The notes under the pieces were generated by a model. The model searched no databases. It saw only the letters and a program-made list of their open reading frames with translations, and was not told where the DNA came from. A DNA stretch of 64,000 bases from Cohaesibacter intestini (lineage in GTDB: Bacteria; Pseudomonadota; Alphaproteobacteria; Rhizobiales; Cohaesibacteraceae): contig NZ_QODK01000007.1 in the NCBI RefSeq assembly GCF_003324485.1, positions 123,535 through 187,534 on the forward strand, in the 5' to 3' direction. The first letter of the stretch is position 1, and the number at the start of each line of letters is the position of its first letter. The position numbers and the translations under genes are program-made. Below, in pieces: positions 8,901 through 17,382 of the stretch.

Positions 8901-10843
8901 TCGCCCGTCGTCACTTGTCCCGGGTCATCGGTGTCCTTTTGCTGACCCCAAGGGCTTTTGCTTTCGGGAGACGTGGCCGTGTCGCCTGCCGTGTCGCTTG
9001 TCGGGACGTCGCCGGCGGGCTCGTCGGTGGGGAAGAGGTCAGACAGGGCATCATCAACGGCAGTGCCCGACGGTTTTGGAGGATCGGACGGCGCCTCATC
9101 TGCAGGCACAGGGTCGGGACGCTTGACGTCCGGTTGCTTGATGTCGGGCTTCGGCTCGATGCGATCCATATACAGAACCGTGACCTTCGCCTCATCGCCC
9201 CTGATTGATTTGGCAAAGCGCAAGGGCTTGAAGCCGGGGGCTGACAGGGCATAGCGAATGCGCCGCCCCTTGGTCACGATCACAGGCAGACGCACATAGC
9301 CAGCCTGCGCGCTGCGACGCATCCAGTCTCGCCGGACAATATGATCACCATCGCTGAGGCTGAGACCGGAAATAACGGGTGGGTCACCACGATCCCGTGC
9401 ATGGATTTGCAGAATATGGATCTGCTTGGACCGGTAGCGCTCGATCAGGCGCTTCATGGTCATTCTGGCATCGCGGTCAAACAGACACAGGCCGATATAT
9501 TCCTGCCGTGCCATGCGGCCAGCAGCCAATATTGCCTCGCCGCCAAGATTGACCACACGGTCGATCTGATCGGTTTCCCCCGCCAGTTTGAGGATGTTGG
9601 CGAAGGCCTTGGTCTGGAAGGTCTTTGCATGGCTGGAACAAAGATCATAGCCGGGCAGATAGCGACGTGCAGCGGGCTCGGCGCGCCCGCGCTCGGACGC
9701 GAAGGTCGCCAGTTCCATGAAGCGGTCTGTGTCCGCTAGGGCGCGATTGCGGCTCCATCGGCTTTGCCGCAAGGCCTGAAAGGCCCCAAGCAAATTGTGA
9801 GCCTGAAGGCTCGACAGGAAGGCATGGGCACCATCGGGTGCATAGAAGAAGGCCGCATCCGCCTCGAAATGCTGCCAGGCCTGCACTTTATCCAGCGCGG
9901 CTTCAGCCTCGTAATAGGTGAAGAAGCGGAAGCAATCCAACGCGGCGCGCCGGTCAATCAGAAAACGGGTCAGTGCCTTTTGCTGGTCACCACCAATGCC
10001 ACCGCAAATGGAGCCCATGCGGGCTTCATGCAGCTTCTTGTCAAGCGCCTTCAGCGCCTTGGCAAATTCCTTTGTGGCAGCAGAATAACCCTCGATGATC
10101 TTGCCGATACCCGGCACATAGCCAGAGAAGGTCTGCATATATCCCAGAACACCGTCGATCGCGTCCAGCCGAGAGATGGGATTGTTGGGATCAACATTGC
10201 CCGGGTCAAACACGGCAACGAAATCGACAACCTTGCTGGCATCATCGATATAGCCTTCGGCACTTTTGAACATGTCCGCCACCTTCTGGACCGACTTGAA
10301 GACCCCTTGATGACGCATTTTTCGTTCCAGCGCGCTGAGCTGATACATGTAGCCATAAAGATCATCGGCTCCGGTGGCGGACTTCAAGGCTTTGTCGAGT
10401 TGTTCCCCATTGGGCAAGAACTCGAACCCGACCTCCTCCTCGAAATCCTTGAGCATCTTGAGAGCATCGTCCCCCAATATGGTCTTGATCGCAGTATCAC
10501 GCACCTCCCCCGTGGTTTCGGTGATCAGTCCCTTTACGCCACTGATGCTGTCCTTCTGGGTCCGGCGGGTCGTTGCGTTGCGCCAGTTGGAGATATGCTG
10601 CTGGAAGGTTGCCAGCTTTTTGTAGATGCCCTTGAAATGACCATGGGTCTTTTGAAATTTGTCACGCAGATCATCCCGCGCCTCGACATAAATTTTCTTT
10701 TCCTGATCGATGGGGCTTTCCGCGCATACAGGCAGCGGCATACAGGCGCTCACCACAAACACCATCGCCGCGATGACAACAAGCCACCGGCCCAACCAAG
10801 GTGAAAGGTCAAGCAGAGATCTTTGATGTGGGCAATGGAGCAT
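5930..10843 (-). CDS. giant exported multidomain protein with Cys-paired TPR-like repeats
   Basis: A 1637-residue protein of no recognised family. The ATG at 10843 is preceded by a good RBS (GGGAGG); the open frame continues to 11161 but that part looks non-coding. Residues 1-47 form a signal sequence with a long hydrophobic core. Residues ~50-560 are a helical domain (IDQEKKIYVEARDDLRDKF onward). A Pro/Asp/Glu-rich linker at ~560-700 precedes Ig-like beta segments at ~700-1020. A Lys/Pro/Thr linker follows. Three TPR-like repeats start near residues 1100, 1192 and 1270, each with a conserved Cys pair (C at position 1 and in SLALC or SVSLC). Two related beta domains end the protein (~1429 and ~1537; KGDQISG and KDQISGDIG motifs). 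It heads an operon with two other exported proteins. A periplasmic or surface scaffold is a guess. Confidence 0.8.
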   Translation of the reverse strand: MLHCPHQRSLLDLSPWLGRWLVVIAAMVFVVSACMPLPVCAESPIDQEKKIYVEARDDLRDKFQKTHGHFKGIYKKLATFQQHISNWRNATTRRTQKDSISGVKGLITETTGEVRDTAIKTILGDDALKMLKDFEEEVGFEFLPNGEQLDKALKSATGADDLYGYMYQLSALERKMRHQGVFKSVQKVADMFKSAEGYIDDASKVVDFVAVFDPGNVDPNNPISRLDAIDGVLGYMQTFSGYVPGIGKIIEGYSAATKEFAKALKALDKKLHEARMGSICGGIGGDQQKALTRFLIDRRAALDCFRFFTYYEAEAALDKVQAWQHFEADAAFFYAPDGAHAFLSSLQAHNLLGAFQALRQSRWSRNRALADTDRFMELATFASERGRAEPAARRYLPGYDLCSSHAKTFQTKAFANILKLAGETDQIDRVVNLGGEAILAAGRMARQEYIGLCLFDRDARMTMKRLIERYRSKQIHILQIHARDRGDPPVISGLSLSDGDHIVRRDWMRRSAQAGYVRLPVIVTKGRRIRYALSAPGFKPLRFAKSIRGDEAKVTVLYMDRIEPKPDIKQPDVKRPDPVPADEAPSDPPKPSGTAVDDALSDLFPTDEPAGDVPTSDTAGDTATSPESKSPWGQQKDTDDPGQVTTGDDKGSDPFKTGDAQTEPEIDEPEVDEDDRTQPQKDKESTKPDKPSVTISGTGPAISLGFGKDGAYLGQSHSLSVAAPTFETSGVAVPESKAGEIYIGAADDTEDLLPPAKVRYAWKSSPALSFDPAVSSDGRSKVTFTRPGPVKIWAEISNGSETVKSQIAQLKVLIPTFDLQFSPAKAAAAGQSVTASLTASPDLEDRYIAVQWPDPPEANRQQSDRKDKSNTSRSLSFTGGTGETVPVAADVALAATGDRLASVSKAYHFATIALTIKAKRRGPPIKIWDAKSKGLIDATPTTFYVGEAIDLSADFGSGKKPDAIKWRWQGGEGDSLSNPAGSWPTLTRSEAGTSAIRLTILDRNGKALASANTSVSFLKKPVKPSINNKKTKPDKGKKPDPSAKTTPDKAKTKGKPPTTTSSATSSADDKSSKKEGDKQGARDPQTTIANPTNPPKPPVDPCAPGSNQHKAAAQMWQTALSAVSQSDYDRAFAHFEASLALCSDPKRQQMVEGLRKKLLGPTKTKPTDKPVDHASAPSPTPEPPKPVAPVQSCKSGSSERKAAEYMWTEGLQSAGRRDYPRAIAHLQESLALCPDAKRQSMMEQMRTKLQTLMQQKKDREEAAKIKAANPCANGNARYQQARTKWSDGLNALQLGQNQQALASFQQSVSLCPDKERQQQIATLKRKLSASKTKSPFETAVNQSAIRNQTQSKQPDQPPSDSKAKDDPWSPSTDTPTSPQTRNGTTKTVPNTNPFGKPETDGENHEASNPFETAPSNTRGTRGDTGVAEDGRYKGEIAISSRLAPGEKPIEFERSGNRLTCKFRISHGNVSHSFQTTVRNGRFDQTFTLHGPGGQTVSMRMTGTVTKDQISGDIGPANKQKDHFKFAARRVKDDEANKQHDGTYRGSFAYMSDVRPTVTIKVKGDQISGSLSTNNYQARGQFSARLENGRFNASFRYSASYGYAGDVDVTGTLQQGAIALVMTERDGGKRFRLTASKQ

Positions 10844-11430
10844 GATGAACCTCCCGGGCCTGGCGCGACACGCACGAACGGCGACAGGAGAGGGTCCTTG
10901 CCGAACCTCGGCATCACACCCTTCTACTGTCTCAAAATGCAGGCAGACACACCATACTACATCTGTCTTCTGCGACAATCTGACAGAGAAGATAACCTTA
11001 GCTTGTCTGGTTGAAAGCAAATGAGATGGGCGTGCCGTTAGAGCAGCCGACCCGCGACCAAGAGGCGTGTGGAGCGCTGGCACATATCCACTGACGCATG
11101 GGATAAAACGTGCCGGTTTCCGGCCTGGCGCCCAGTTTCTCGCCATGGTTGAGATGCACAAAACTCTTCCCTCTATAAATGGTTGAAACTGAAAATTTCG
11201 AGCCCTCCTCCACCATATGTACCTTCACGCAATCGACTGAAATGCAACACTATCTAACTCATCAAAGGTCCATATTATCGTTATAATTCAATGATATAAT
11301 CAAATGTAAAATAGCATTTGACATTTGTAATTTGCTTCTCTAGCCTCTGGATCATGCAATGCGTTCCTTGTCCGCCGGGAGTGGACATGGCTCTGATGGC
11401 CGTAAGGACAAAGGCGCAGGAGGAGTGGAA
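10844..11430. other. intergenic region with divergent promoters
   Basis: About 590 bases separate the giant exported protein from the ABC/Dha operon. Bases 11001-11210 keep open frames on the minus strand but lack a convincing start, RBS or recognisable protein, so I read them as non-coding or decayed. The last 150 bases turn AT-rich and hold the promoter and operator candidate of the plus-strand operon. Confidence 0.5.
11301..11346 (+). promoter_or_regulatory. promoter and candidate SorC-type operator of the ABC/Dha operon
   Basis: A consensus -35 TTGACA at 11318-11323 lies 17 bases before TAGCCT (11341-11346) as a possible -10. A perfect inverted repeat CAAATGT (11301-11307) / ACATTTG (11321-11327) overlaps the -35. 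It would suit the SorC-family regulator encoded last in the operon; that pairing is inference. Confidence 0.5.
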
Positions 11431-12438
11431 ATGTCTTCCAAATTCTATGATGGCCAAATGGGCTTTCTGGCGCTGATCAACGCGCTCGTTTTGATAGCCT
11501 CTTGGTTTCTGGTCGGCCCCAAATTTGTGGGCCTGTACAATATGCAATCCATGGCAACTCAGGTTTCCGAACTTGGCTTGCTGGCCCTCGGCGTGATGCT
11601 CGCCATGGCAGCCGGGCGGGGTGGCATTGATCTGTCCGGGATCGCGCTTGCCAACCTGTCCGGGGTGATTGCCTTCATGTTGACCCCGCTCATCACCACC
11701 GCACAGGAAGCCCCACTGCTCTATTGCTGGACATTTGCCGGCATTTCCCTCGTGGTTGGTTTTCTCGGCGGGGCAGTGAATGGCGCTCTGGTAGGCTATG
11801 CCGGGCTAACGCCCATCATCGCAACATTGGGCACACAAATGGCCTTCACCGGCATTGCCGTGGGCCTGACTGGTGGATCGGCCCTGCGCCTTGGTTATAT
11901 TCCGCCGCTGGATGATTTCGCCAACATGCCGTTTATGGGCGTTCCGATCAGTTTCGCTCTGTTTGTCGGGGTCGCGTTGGTGCTGGCGCTGATGCTTCGT
12001 TACACATCCTACGGCATGCGCCTGTTCCTGTTGGGGAGCAATGATCTGGCTGCGCGCTATAGCGGCATCCCTGTTCGGCGCATGTATTTCATGACTTACA
12101 CCATCGCAGGCATGCTGGCGTCGCTTGCCGGCGTCATCATCGCGGCGCGCACATCATCGATCAAGTGGGATTATGGCTCCTCTTATGTGATGGTTGCGAT
12201 CCTCATTGCCGTGATGGCCGGTGTGAAGCCCGAGGGCGGCTATGGACGCGTGATCTGTGTCCTGATGTCGGCCTTTGCGCTGCAGGTCATGTCGTCCCTG
12301 TTCAACTTCATGCATTTGTCGAATTTCTTCCGCGACAGCGCCTGGGGGCTGCTGCTGCTGCTCTTCCTGGCCGCCTCGCGCGTGGATCTGACGACCTATT
12401 TGCATTTCAGACATCCAGCCGTACCCAAGAAGGCTTGA
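11431..12438 (+). CDS. sugar ABC transporter permease 1 (RbsC/LsrC-like)
   Basis: Inner-membrane permease of a CUT2-type sugar importer: 335 residues and about 9-10 hydrophobic helices. The family motif is visible in MLAMAAGRGGIDLSGIALAN and, further on, GAVNGALVGYAGLTPIIATLGT. The ATG at 11431 has a strong RBS (AGGAGG) directly upstream and is preferred to the in-frame ATG at 11359. The operon has two different permease genes, as in Lsr (AI-2) and some pentose or tetritol systems, so the channel is probably a heterodimer with the 15273 product. It is the first gene behind the operator at 11301. Confidence 0.9.
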   Translation: MSSKFYDGQMGFLALINALVLIASWFLVGPKFVGLYNMQSMATQVSELGLLALGVMLAMAAGRGGIDLSGIALANLSGVIAFMLTPLITTAQEAPLLYCWTFAGISLVVGFLGGAVNGALVGYAGLTPIIATLGTQMAFTGIAVGLTGGSALRLGYIPPLDDFANMPFMGVPISFALFVGVALVLALMLRYTSYGMRLFLLGSNDLAARYSGIPVRRMYFMTYTIAGMLASLAGVIIAARTSSIKWDYGSSYVMVAILIAVMAGVKPEGGYGRVICVLMSAFALQVMSSLFNFMHLSNFFRDSAWGLLLLLFLAASRVDLTTYLHFRHPAVPKKA

Positions 12439-12451
12439 TGCAAAGGACTTT

Positions 12452-12479
12452 CCATCCGGATCGAAGGTGATCCGGATGG
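12452..12479 (+). other. intercistronic stem-loop
   Basis: Perfect 11-bp inverted repeat ccatccggatc / gatccggatgg between the first permease gene and the binding-protein gene, with no T tract. It is probably an mRNA processing or stabilising structure that sets the relative amounts of the two products. Confidence 0.55.
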
Positions 12480-12556
12480 GCTTGGCGATCCGGGCGGCGC
12501 CCCTTGCGCCCGAAGCATAGTCGCACCGCGGGCAAGAACCTTGTGTGGAGGAAAGT

Positions 12557-13555
12557 ATGAAACATTCTCAGCTGCTTCTGGCTGGCATTTCAGCTCTGGC
12601 GATGGTTGGCGTGAGCCTTCCTGCTCTTGCTGCCGACAAAGAAATCGTAACCGTTGTAAAGGTCACTGGCGAAAACTGGTTCACCCGCATGGATGAAGGG
12701 GTTCAGGCCTTTGACAAAGACACCGACGGCATCAAGGCGCGTCAGGTCGGTCCGGCCAAGGCCGATGCGGCCCAGCAGACCGCCATCATTCAGGATCTGA
12801 TCGCGCAGGAAGTCGACGCCATCACGATCGTACCGATGGACCCTTCCGCGCTTGAAGGCATTCTGCGCCGTGCCATGCAGCGTGGCATTGTTGTCACGAC
12901 CCATGAGGCCGATAATCTGCAGAATACACAGGTCGACATGGAAGCCTTCGACAACCATGAATTCGGCGCCCACTTCGCCAAGCAGATTGTCGATTGCATG
13001 GGCGGTGAGGGCAAATGGACTTCCTTCGTTGGTTCTGTCGGCAGTCTGACCCATGTGCAATGGGCAGATGGTGGCGAAGCCTATGCCAAAGACTTCCCTG
13101 GCATGGAACTTGTTTCTCCCAAGAACGAAAGCTTCAATGACGCCAACCGTGCCTATGAACTGGCGAAGGAAATCCTGCGCACCTATCCTGACATCAAGGG
13201 TTTCCAGGGTGGATCTGCGATTGACGTGATCGGCATTGGCCGCGCCGTCGAGGAAGCTGGTCTTGAAGACGAAACCTGCGTCATCGGTCTTGGTCTTCCA
13301 AAAGATACCGGTCCATATCTTGAAACCGGTGCGGTTGACTCCATCGCATTCTGGGATCCAAAGGATGCCGGTTATGTGATGAATATCCTGACCAAAATGA
13401 CCCTTGAAGGCACCGAAATCAAAGACGGTATGGATCTGGGTGTTCGGGGCTACAACAATGTGAAAGTCTCTCAAGGTCCCGGCGAAGGCATCATTGTTCG
13501 CGGCCAGGCCTGGGTCGATGTCGATAAGTCCAACTACAACGACTATCCATTCTAA
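12557..13555 (+). CDS. sugar ABC transporter periplasmic binding protein (RbsB/LsrB-like)
   Basis: Type I periplasmic sugar-binding protein. The ATG at 12557 has an ideal RBS (GGAGGAAAGT). The signal peptide MKHSQLLLAGISALAMVGVS continues to LPALA. The mature ~310 residues fit the LsrB/RhaS-like branch: VVKVTGENWFTRMDEGVQAF at the start, DAITIVPMDPSALEGILRRA in the first lobe, and a C-terminal VRGQAWVDVDKSN segment. Of the gene set, this protein sets substrate specificity. Downstream Dha-type kinases point to a ketose, tetrulose or polyol-derived ligand, which is inference. Confidence 0.9.
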   Translation: MKHSQLLLAGISALAMVGVSLPALAADKEIVTVVKVTGENWFTRMDEGVQAFDKDTDGIKARQVGPAKADAAQQTAIIQDLIAQEVDAITIVPMDPSALEGILRRAMQRGIVVTTHEADNLQNTQVDMEAFDNHEFGAHFAKQIVDCMGGEGKWTSFVGSVGSLTHVQWADGGEAYAKDFPGMELVSPKNESFNDANRAYELAKEILRTYPDIKGFQGGSAIDVIGIGRAVEEAGLEDETCVIGLGLPKDTGPYLETGAVDSIAFWDPKDAGYVMNILTKMTLEGTEIKDGMDLGVRGYNNVKVSQGPGEGIIVRGQAWVDVDKSNYNDYPF

Positions 13556-13572
13556 GACTTGAGGTCTTTCTT
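13553..13572 (+). terminator. weak stem-loop after the binding-protein gene
   Basis: Short stem aagac / gtctt followed by a T-rich stretch directly at the stop of the binding-protein gene. This is consistent with partial termination inside the operon. Confidence 0.4.
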
Positions 13573-13647
13573 CTGGTCCGGCGGTCAAATGTCGGGCCAG
13601 CCTTGGGCTTGAGGCTCAACCATTTTCGCAAATCAGGAGCTGTTGTG

Positions 13648-15273
13648 GTGACTAAGTCGGGTTCAGGTTCAGAGCATCCACAAGACAATGTGGTTCAACT
13701 CTCCGGCCATCAGCATGCCGAGCCGTCCACGCCCTTCCTTGAAGTGCGCGATCTGCACAAGCGCTTCGGTGGTGTGCATGCGCTGCAGGGCGTGAGTTTG
13801 AAGATCGAGCGCGGTCAGATCTATCATCTGCTCGGAGAAAATGGCTGCGGCAAAAGCACATTGATCAAAGTGATTTCAGGGGCGCATCTGCCCACCGAAG
13901 GGCAGTTGATCGTCAATGGCAAGGAGCAAAAGGACTTCAGTCCCATCAAGGCGCTGGAAGCCCGGATCGAGACCGTCTATCAGGATCTGTCTTTGTTGCC
14001 AAACCTGACTGTCGCCGAGAATATCGGCCTGTGCCAGCAATTGGTCAGCTCCAACGGTGCCCTGTTCCGCCGTCTCGATGGCGGACAACTACAGGATACA
14101 GCCATCCGCGCCCTGCAAGTGGTGGGCCTTCCCATTGATCGGCGGTTCCGCAACACTGAAGTGTCCCGTTTGCCGATTGCCACGCGCCAGCTCGTTGCCA
14201 TTGCCCGCGCGGTGGCCAGCAAGGCCGGGCTGGTGATCATGGATGAACCCACAACCGCCCTCACCCATTTCGAAGTGAAGAATCTCATCGCTGTGGTGCG
14301 TCGCCTGCAGGAAGACGGTGTTTCCGTCCTGTTCGTGACCCACAAGCTTGATGAATGCAAAGCCATCGGCGGGCATGGTTTGGTCATGCGCGATGGCAAG
14401 CTTGTCTGCAATTGCGACATTACCGATATCACGACCGCGCGTCTGGGCTATCTGATGACCGGCCGCGAGCTTAACGAGGGACGCTATCGGGAAGCCCAGA
14501 AAGCAGGCGATCCGTTGCTCCGCCTCTCCGGCCTTGGCAAGTCCGGCGCTTTTGTCGATATTGATCTTGCTCTCGCACGCGGGGAAATCCTCGGTGTGAC
14601 CGGATTGCTGGATTCTGGCCGCAACGAGTTGGCCAAGGCGCTCGCAGGCGTGGAGGTTGCCGATACCGGAGAGGTTTTCCTTGATGGTGCGCTGGTCGAT
14701 CTGTCCTCGCCGGGCGACGCCAACAAAGCGGGCATCGGATACGTGCCGGAAGATCGCCTGACAGAAGGCCTGTTTCTGGAGAAACCCATTCTCGACAATA
14801 CGGTGATGGGCATTCTGGCGCGACTGCGCAACAAGATCGGACTGCTGGACAAGAAACGTGCCGTCGCCGAAACGGAAGAAATGATTGACGATCTGCAGAT
14901 CGTTGCACCGGATGTCTCTGCACCGGTTCAGTCACTGTCCGGTGGCAACCAGCAAAGGGTGTTGATTGGACGTTGGCTGAAAACCACGCCCAAACTCCTC
15001 ATTCTTCACGGACCAACCGTCGGGGTCGATGTCGGATCGAAAGACACGATCTATCGCATCATCCAACGGCAAGCCGAGGCAGGCATGGGGATCCTGATCA
15101 TCTCCGATGACCTGCCGGAATTGCTGCAGAATTGTGATCGCGTCGCGGTCATGCGCAAAGGCAAAATTGCCTCGATATTCCCGGTAGAAGGCCTGACACA
15201 GGACAAGCTCTATGCCGAAATGGGCGCCGGACTCGATTTGAAAAAAGACATGGCCAGTCAGGGAGCGAGCTGA
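13648..15273 (+). CDS. sugar ABC transporter ATP-binding protein with two NBDs (RbsA/LsrA-like)
   Basis: Cytoplasmic ATPase of the CUT2 importer, made of two fused nucleotide-binding domains (~541 residues). The GTG at 13648 lies 8 bases after AGGAG and is preferred over the open frame from 13603. The first domain has Walker A GENGCGKST and Walker B LVIMDEPTTAL. Its signature motif is unusual (VSRLPIATRQ instead of LSVGQ). The second domain has LSGGNQQRVLIGRWL and a degenerate Walker A, as in RbsA, and an unusual GPTVGVDVGSK. Its stop overlaps the start of the second permease gene. Confidence 0.93.
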   Translation: MTKSGSGSEHPQDNVVQLSGHQHAEPSTPFLEVRDLHKRFGGVHALQGVSLKIERGQIYHLLGENGCGKSTLIKVISGAHLPTEGQLIVNGKEQKDFSPIKALEARIETVYQDLSLLPNLTVAENIGLCQQLVSSNGALFRRLDGGQLQDTAIRALQVVGLPIDRRFRNTEVSRLPIATRQLVAIARAVASKAGLVIMDEPTTALTHFEVKNLIAVVRRLQEDGVSVLFVTHKLDECKAIGGHGLVMRDGKLVCNCDITDITTARLGYLMTGRELNEGRYREAQKAGDPLLRLSGLGKSGAFVDIDLALARGEILGVTGLLDSGRNELAKALAGVEVADTGEVFLDGALVDLSSPGDANKAGIGYVPEDRLTEGLFLEKPILDNTVMGILARLRNKIGLLDKKRAVAETEEMIDDLQIVAPDVSAPVQSLSGGNQQRVLIGRWLKTTPKLLILHGPTVGVDVGSKDTIYRIIQRQAEAGMGILIISDDLPELLQNCDRVAVMRKGKIASIFPVEGLTQDKLYAEMGAGLDLKKDMASQGAS

Positions 15274-16301
15274 TGACCGACGCAACCTTTGAAATTCAGA
15301 CAGGAAAGCGGGAAAGCCTGTTTGCCAGAACCACCGACTGGTTCGCTCGCAACCCGATTGCCTTTCCAATCCTGCTGATCGTGATTGTTTGCCTCGTTGT
15401 CGGCAGCATCAATCCGGCCTTTTGGCAACTGGCAAATGTCTTCGACATTCTGCGGGCCTCCGTTATTCGCGGATTGTTTGCCCTTGGCGTGCTGGTGGTT
15501 CTTGCAGCCGGTGGACTGGAAGTGTCCTTCTGCTCGGTGGCCGCCCTCGTGATGTATTCCGTCACCATGCTGGTGGTCAATTTTGCTCCTGATCTTGGTA
15601 TGGTGCCGATCCTGCTGATGGGGGCTCTTGGGGGCACCTTTCTGGGATTGATCAACGGTCTTTTGGTCAACAAGCTCAAGGCGCCGTCGCTGATTGTCAC
15701 GATCGGCACGCAATATGCTTTCCGCGGTTTCCTGCTGACTTTCATCGGCACCTCGCTGTTCATGAACATTCCAGCCTCAATGGACAATTTCGGGCAGTTG
15801 ACCCTCGTCACCCTGACCAACGAGTCCAATTTCGAAGTGAAACTGCCCGCCTATGTTCTGATCCTCGTGCTGGCGGCCTTGGTGACATGGTACATTCTCA
15901 ACAAAACCCTGATCGGACGCGCCATCTTCGCGATTGGGGGCAAGTCGGATATTGCTGAACGGCTCGGCTTCAGCGTGTCGCGCGTGCAGCTGTTTGTCTT
16001 CTCTTATGCCGGATTGCTGGCAGGCATTGCAGGAATTTTGCATGTCTCGGCAAACCGGCTCGCCAATCCGTTTGATCTCGCCGGAACCGAGATGCCTGTG
16101 ATTGCTGCGGTGGTTCTGGGTGGTGCCCGGATTACCGGTGGGTCTGGCACCGTCGGGGGCACCATGTTGGGTGTCATTCTGATCACGCTGGTGTCCAATG
16201 TGCTCATTCTGGTGGGCATTCCTTCCACCTGGCAAACTTGTATTCTGGGTGGTTTCATCCTTGTCGCCGGGCTGTTCTTTATCTTGGCCGACAAGAAATA
16301 G
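15273..16301 (+). CDS. sugar ABC transporter permease 2 (RbsC/LsrD-like)
   Basis: Second CUT2-type permease (342 residues, ~9-10 helices) that overlaps the ATPase gene by one base (TGATG). Motifs include GVLVVLAAGGLEVSFCSVAA, LINGLLVNKLKAPSLIVTIG and a C-terminal VVLGGARITGGSGTVGG loop, all standard for the family. The usual GG-IDLS motif of RbsC is replaced by GGLEVSF. Together with the 11431 product it likely forms a heterodimeric channel. Confidence 0.92.
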   Translation: MTDATFEIQTGKRESLFARTTDWFARNPIAFPILLIVIVCLVVGSINPAFWQLANVFDILRASVIRGLFALGVLVVLAAGGLEVSFCSVAALVMYSVTMLVVNFAPDLGMVPILLMGALGGTFLGLINGLLVNKLKAPSLIVTIGTQYAFRGFLLTFIGTSLFMNIPASMDNFGQLTLVTLTNESNFEVKLPAYVLILVLAALVTWYILNKTLIGRAIFAIGGKSDIAERLGFSVSRVQLFVFSYAGLLAGIAGILHVSANRLANPFDLAGTEMPVIAAVVLGGARITGGSGTVGGTMLGVILITLVSNVLILVGIPSTWQTCILGGFILVAGLFFILADKK

Positions 16302-16377
16302 AGCGGTCTTCCGATGCCCTGCCAATTGCATTCAAGGCCCGTCAAGCGGCCAAATATTGAAATAGGAGCTGCAAATT

Positions 16378-17382
16378 ATGCAAAGGTTCATCAACAATCC
16401 CGATGACATCGTGGATGAAACGGTCCGTGGCTTCGTTAAAGCCCATGGCGATCTGGTTAAACTCGATCCGGGCAACGCGCGTGTCGTGGTGTCACAAAGC
16501 GCCAAGGCAGAGGGACGGGTCGGCATTGTCACCGGCGGCGGCTCTGGCCATGAACCAGCCTTTGCCGGCTATGTTGGTCGCAACATGGTCGACGCTGTGG
16601 CCGTTGGTGAGCTCTTTTCTTCGCCAACCGCCAAGAGTTTCCATGATGCGATCCGGGCAGCCGACAATGGCGCAGGCGTCGCTATTCTGTACGGCAACTA
16701 TGCCGGGGACAATATGAATGTGAAAATGGCCAGCAAACTGGCCAAGAAAGACGGGATCCCGGTTGCCACCGTGGTTGCTAATGATGATGTCTGCTCTGCG
16801 CCGATGGCAGAACGCGAAAAGCGTCGCGGCGTCGCAGGCGAGATCTTTATGTGGAAGATCGGTGGTGCCAAGGCTTCGATCGGAGCCTCCCTCGAAGAGG
16901 TTCAGGCATCGGCCCAGAAGGCCATCGATCATTGCCGTTCGGTCGGGCTTGGTCTTGGTCCCTGCACCCTGCCCGCCGTCGGTCATCCCAACTTCAAGAT
17001 CGAGCCGGGCAAGATGGAAATCGGCATCGGCCACCATGGCGAACCGGGAACCCGCGTCGAGGATCTGGGCACTGCTGACGAGATTGCCGACCAGATGGTT
17101 CAGATCGTGCTGGATGATCATGATCTGGCCAAGGGCACTGAGGTCGCTGTTCTGGTTTCGGGATTGGGGGCGACCCCTGTCAACGAGCTGTATGTGCTCT
17201 ATGATCGCATGGAAAAGCAGATCGCCGAACGCGGCTTGTCGGTTTATCGCGCCTATGTCGGCAACTATTTCACGTCGCTGGAGATGGTCGGGGCCACCCT
17301 GACCGTGATGGCACTGGATGATGAGCTCAAGGGGTTGCTCGATATCGAGGCAGAAAGCCCCGGATTCAAATGGAGAGGATGA
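16378..17382 (+). CDS. dhaK: dihydroxyacetone kinase subunit DhaK-like
   Basis: Substrate-binding subunit of a Dha-type kinase: the ketose is held as a hemiaminal on a histidine and phosphorylated by the DhaL partner. All three catalytic residues known from E. coli DhaK are present: His58 in GGGSGHEP, Asp111 in NYAGD, and the covalent His220 in HHGEPG. The length of 334 residues is typical. It follows the transporter genes by 76 bases and overlaps dhaL, so imported substrate probably goes straight to phosphorylation. There is no DhaM/PTS partner nearby, so ATP use by DhaL is likely. Substrate may be dihydroxyacetone, erythrulose or a similar ketose. Confidence 0.92.
   Translation: MQRFINNPDDIVDETVRGFVKAHGDLVKLDPGNARVVVSQSAKAEGRVGIVTGGGSGHEPAFAGYVGRNMVDAVAVGELFSSPTAKSFHDAIRAADNGAGVAILYGNYAGDNMNVKMASKLAKKDGIPVATVVANDDVCSAPMAEREKRRGVAGEIFMWKIGGAKASIGASLEEVQASAQKAIDHCRSVGLGLGPCTLPAVGHPNFKIEPGKMEIGIGHHGEPGTRVEDLGTADEIADQMVQIVLDDHDLAKGTEVAVLVSGLGATPVNELYVLYDRMEKQIAERGLSVYRAYVGNYFTSLEMVGATLTVMALDDELKGLLDIEAESPGFKWRG

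Noticed and set aside
9764..10804. 346-codon open frame on the plus strand
   Set aside because: It is antisense to the helical domain of the giant exported protein, has no RBS or recognisable domains, and is a GC-rich shadow frame.
10844..11161. N-terminal extension of the giant protein
   Set aside because: The extra 106 residues are Cys/Arg-rich with no homology pattern, while the ATG at 10843 has a strong RBS and leads straight into a signal sequence.
12590..13588. 332-codon open frame on the minus strand
   Set aside because: Antisense to the clearly genuine sugar-binding protein; the composition follows from third-codon-position GC bias.
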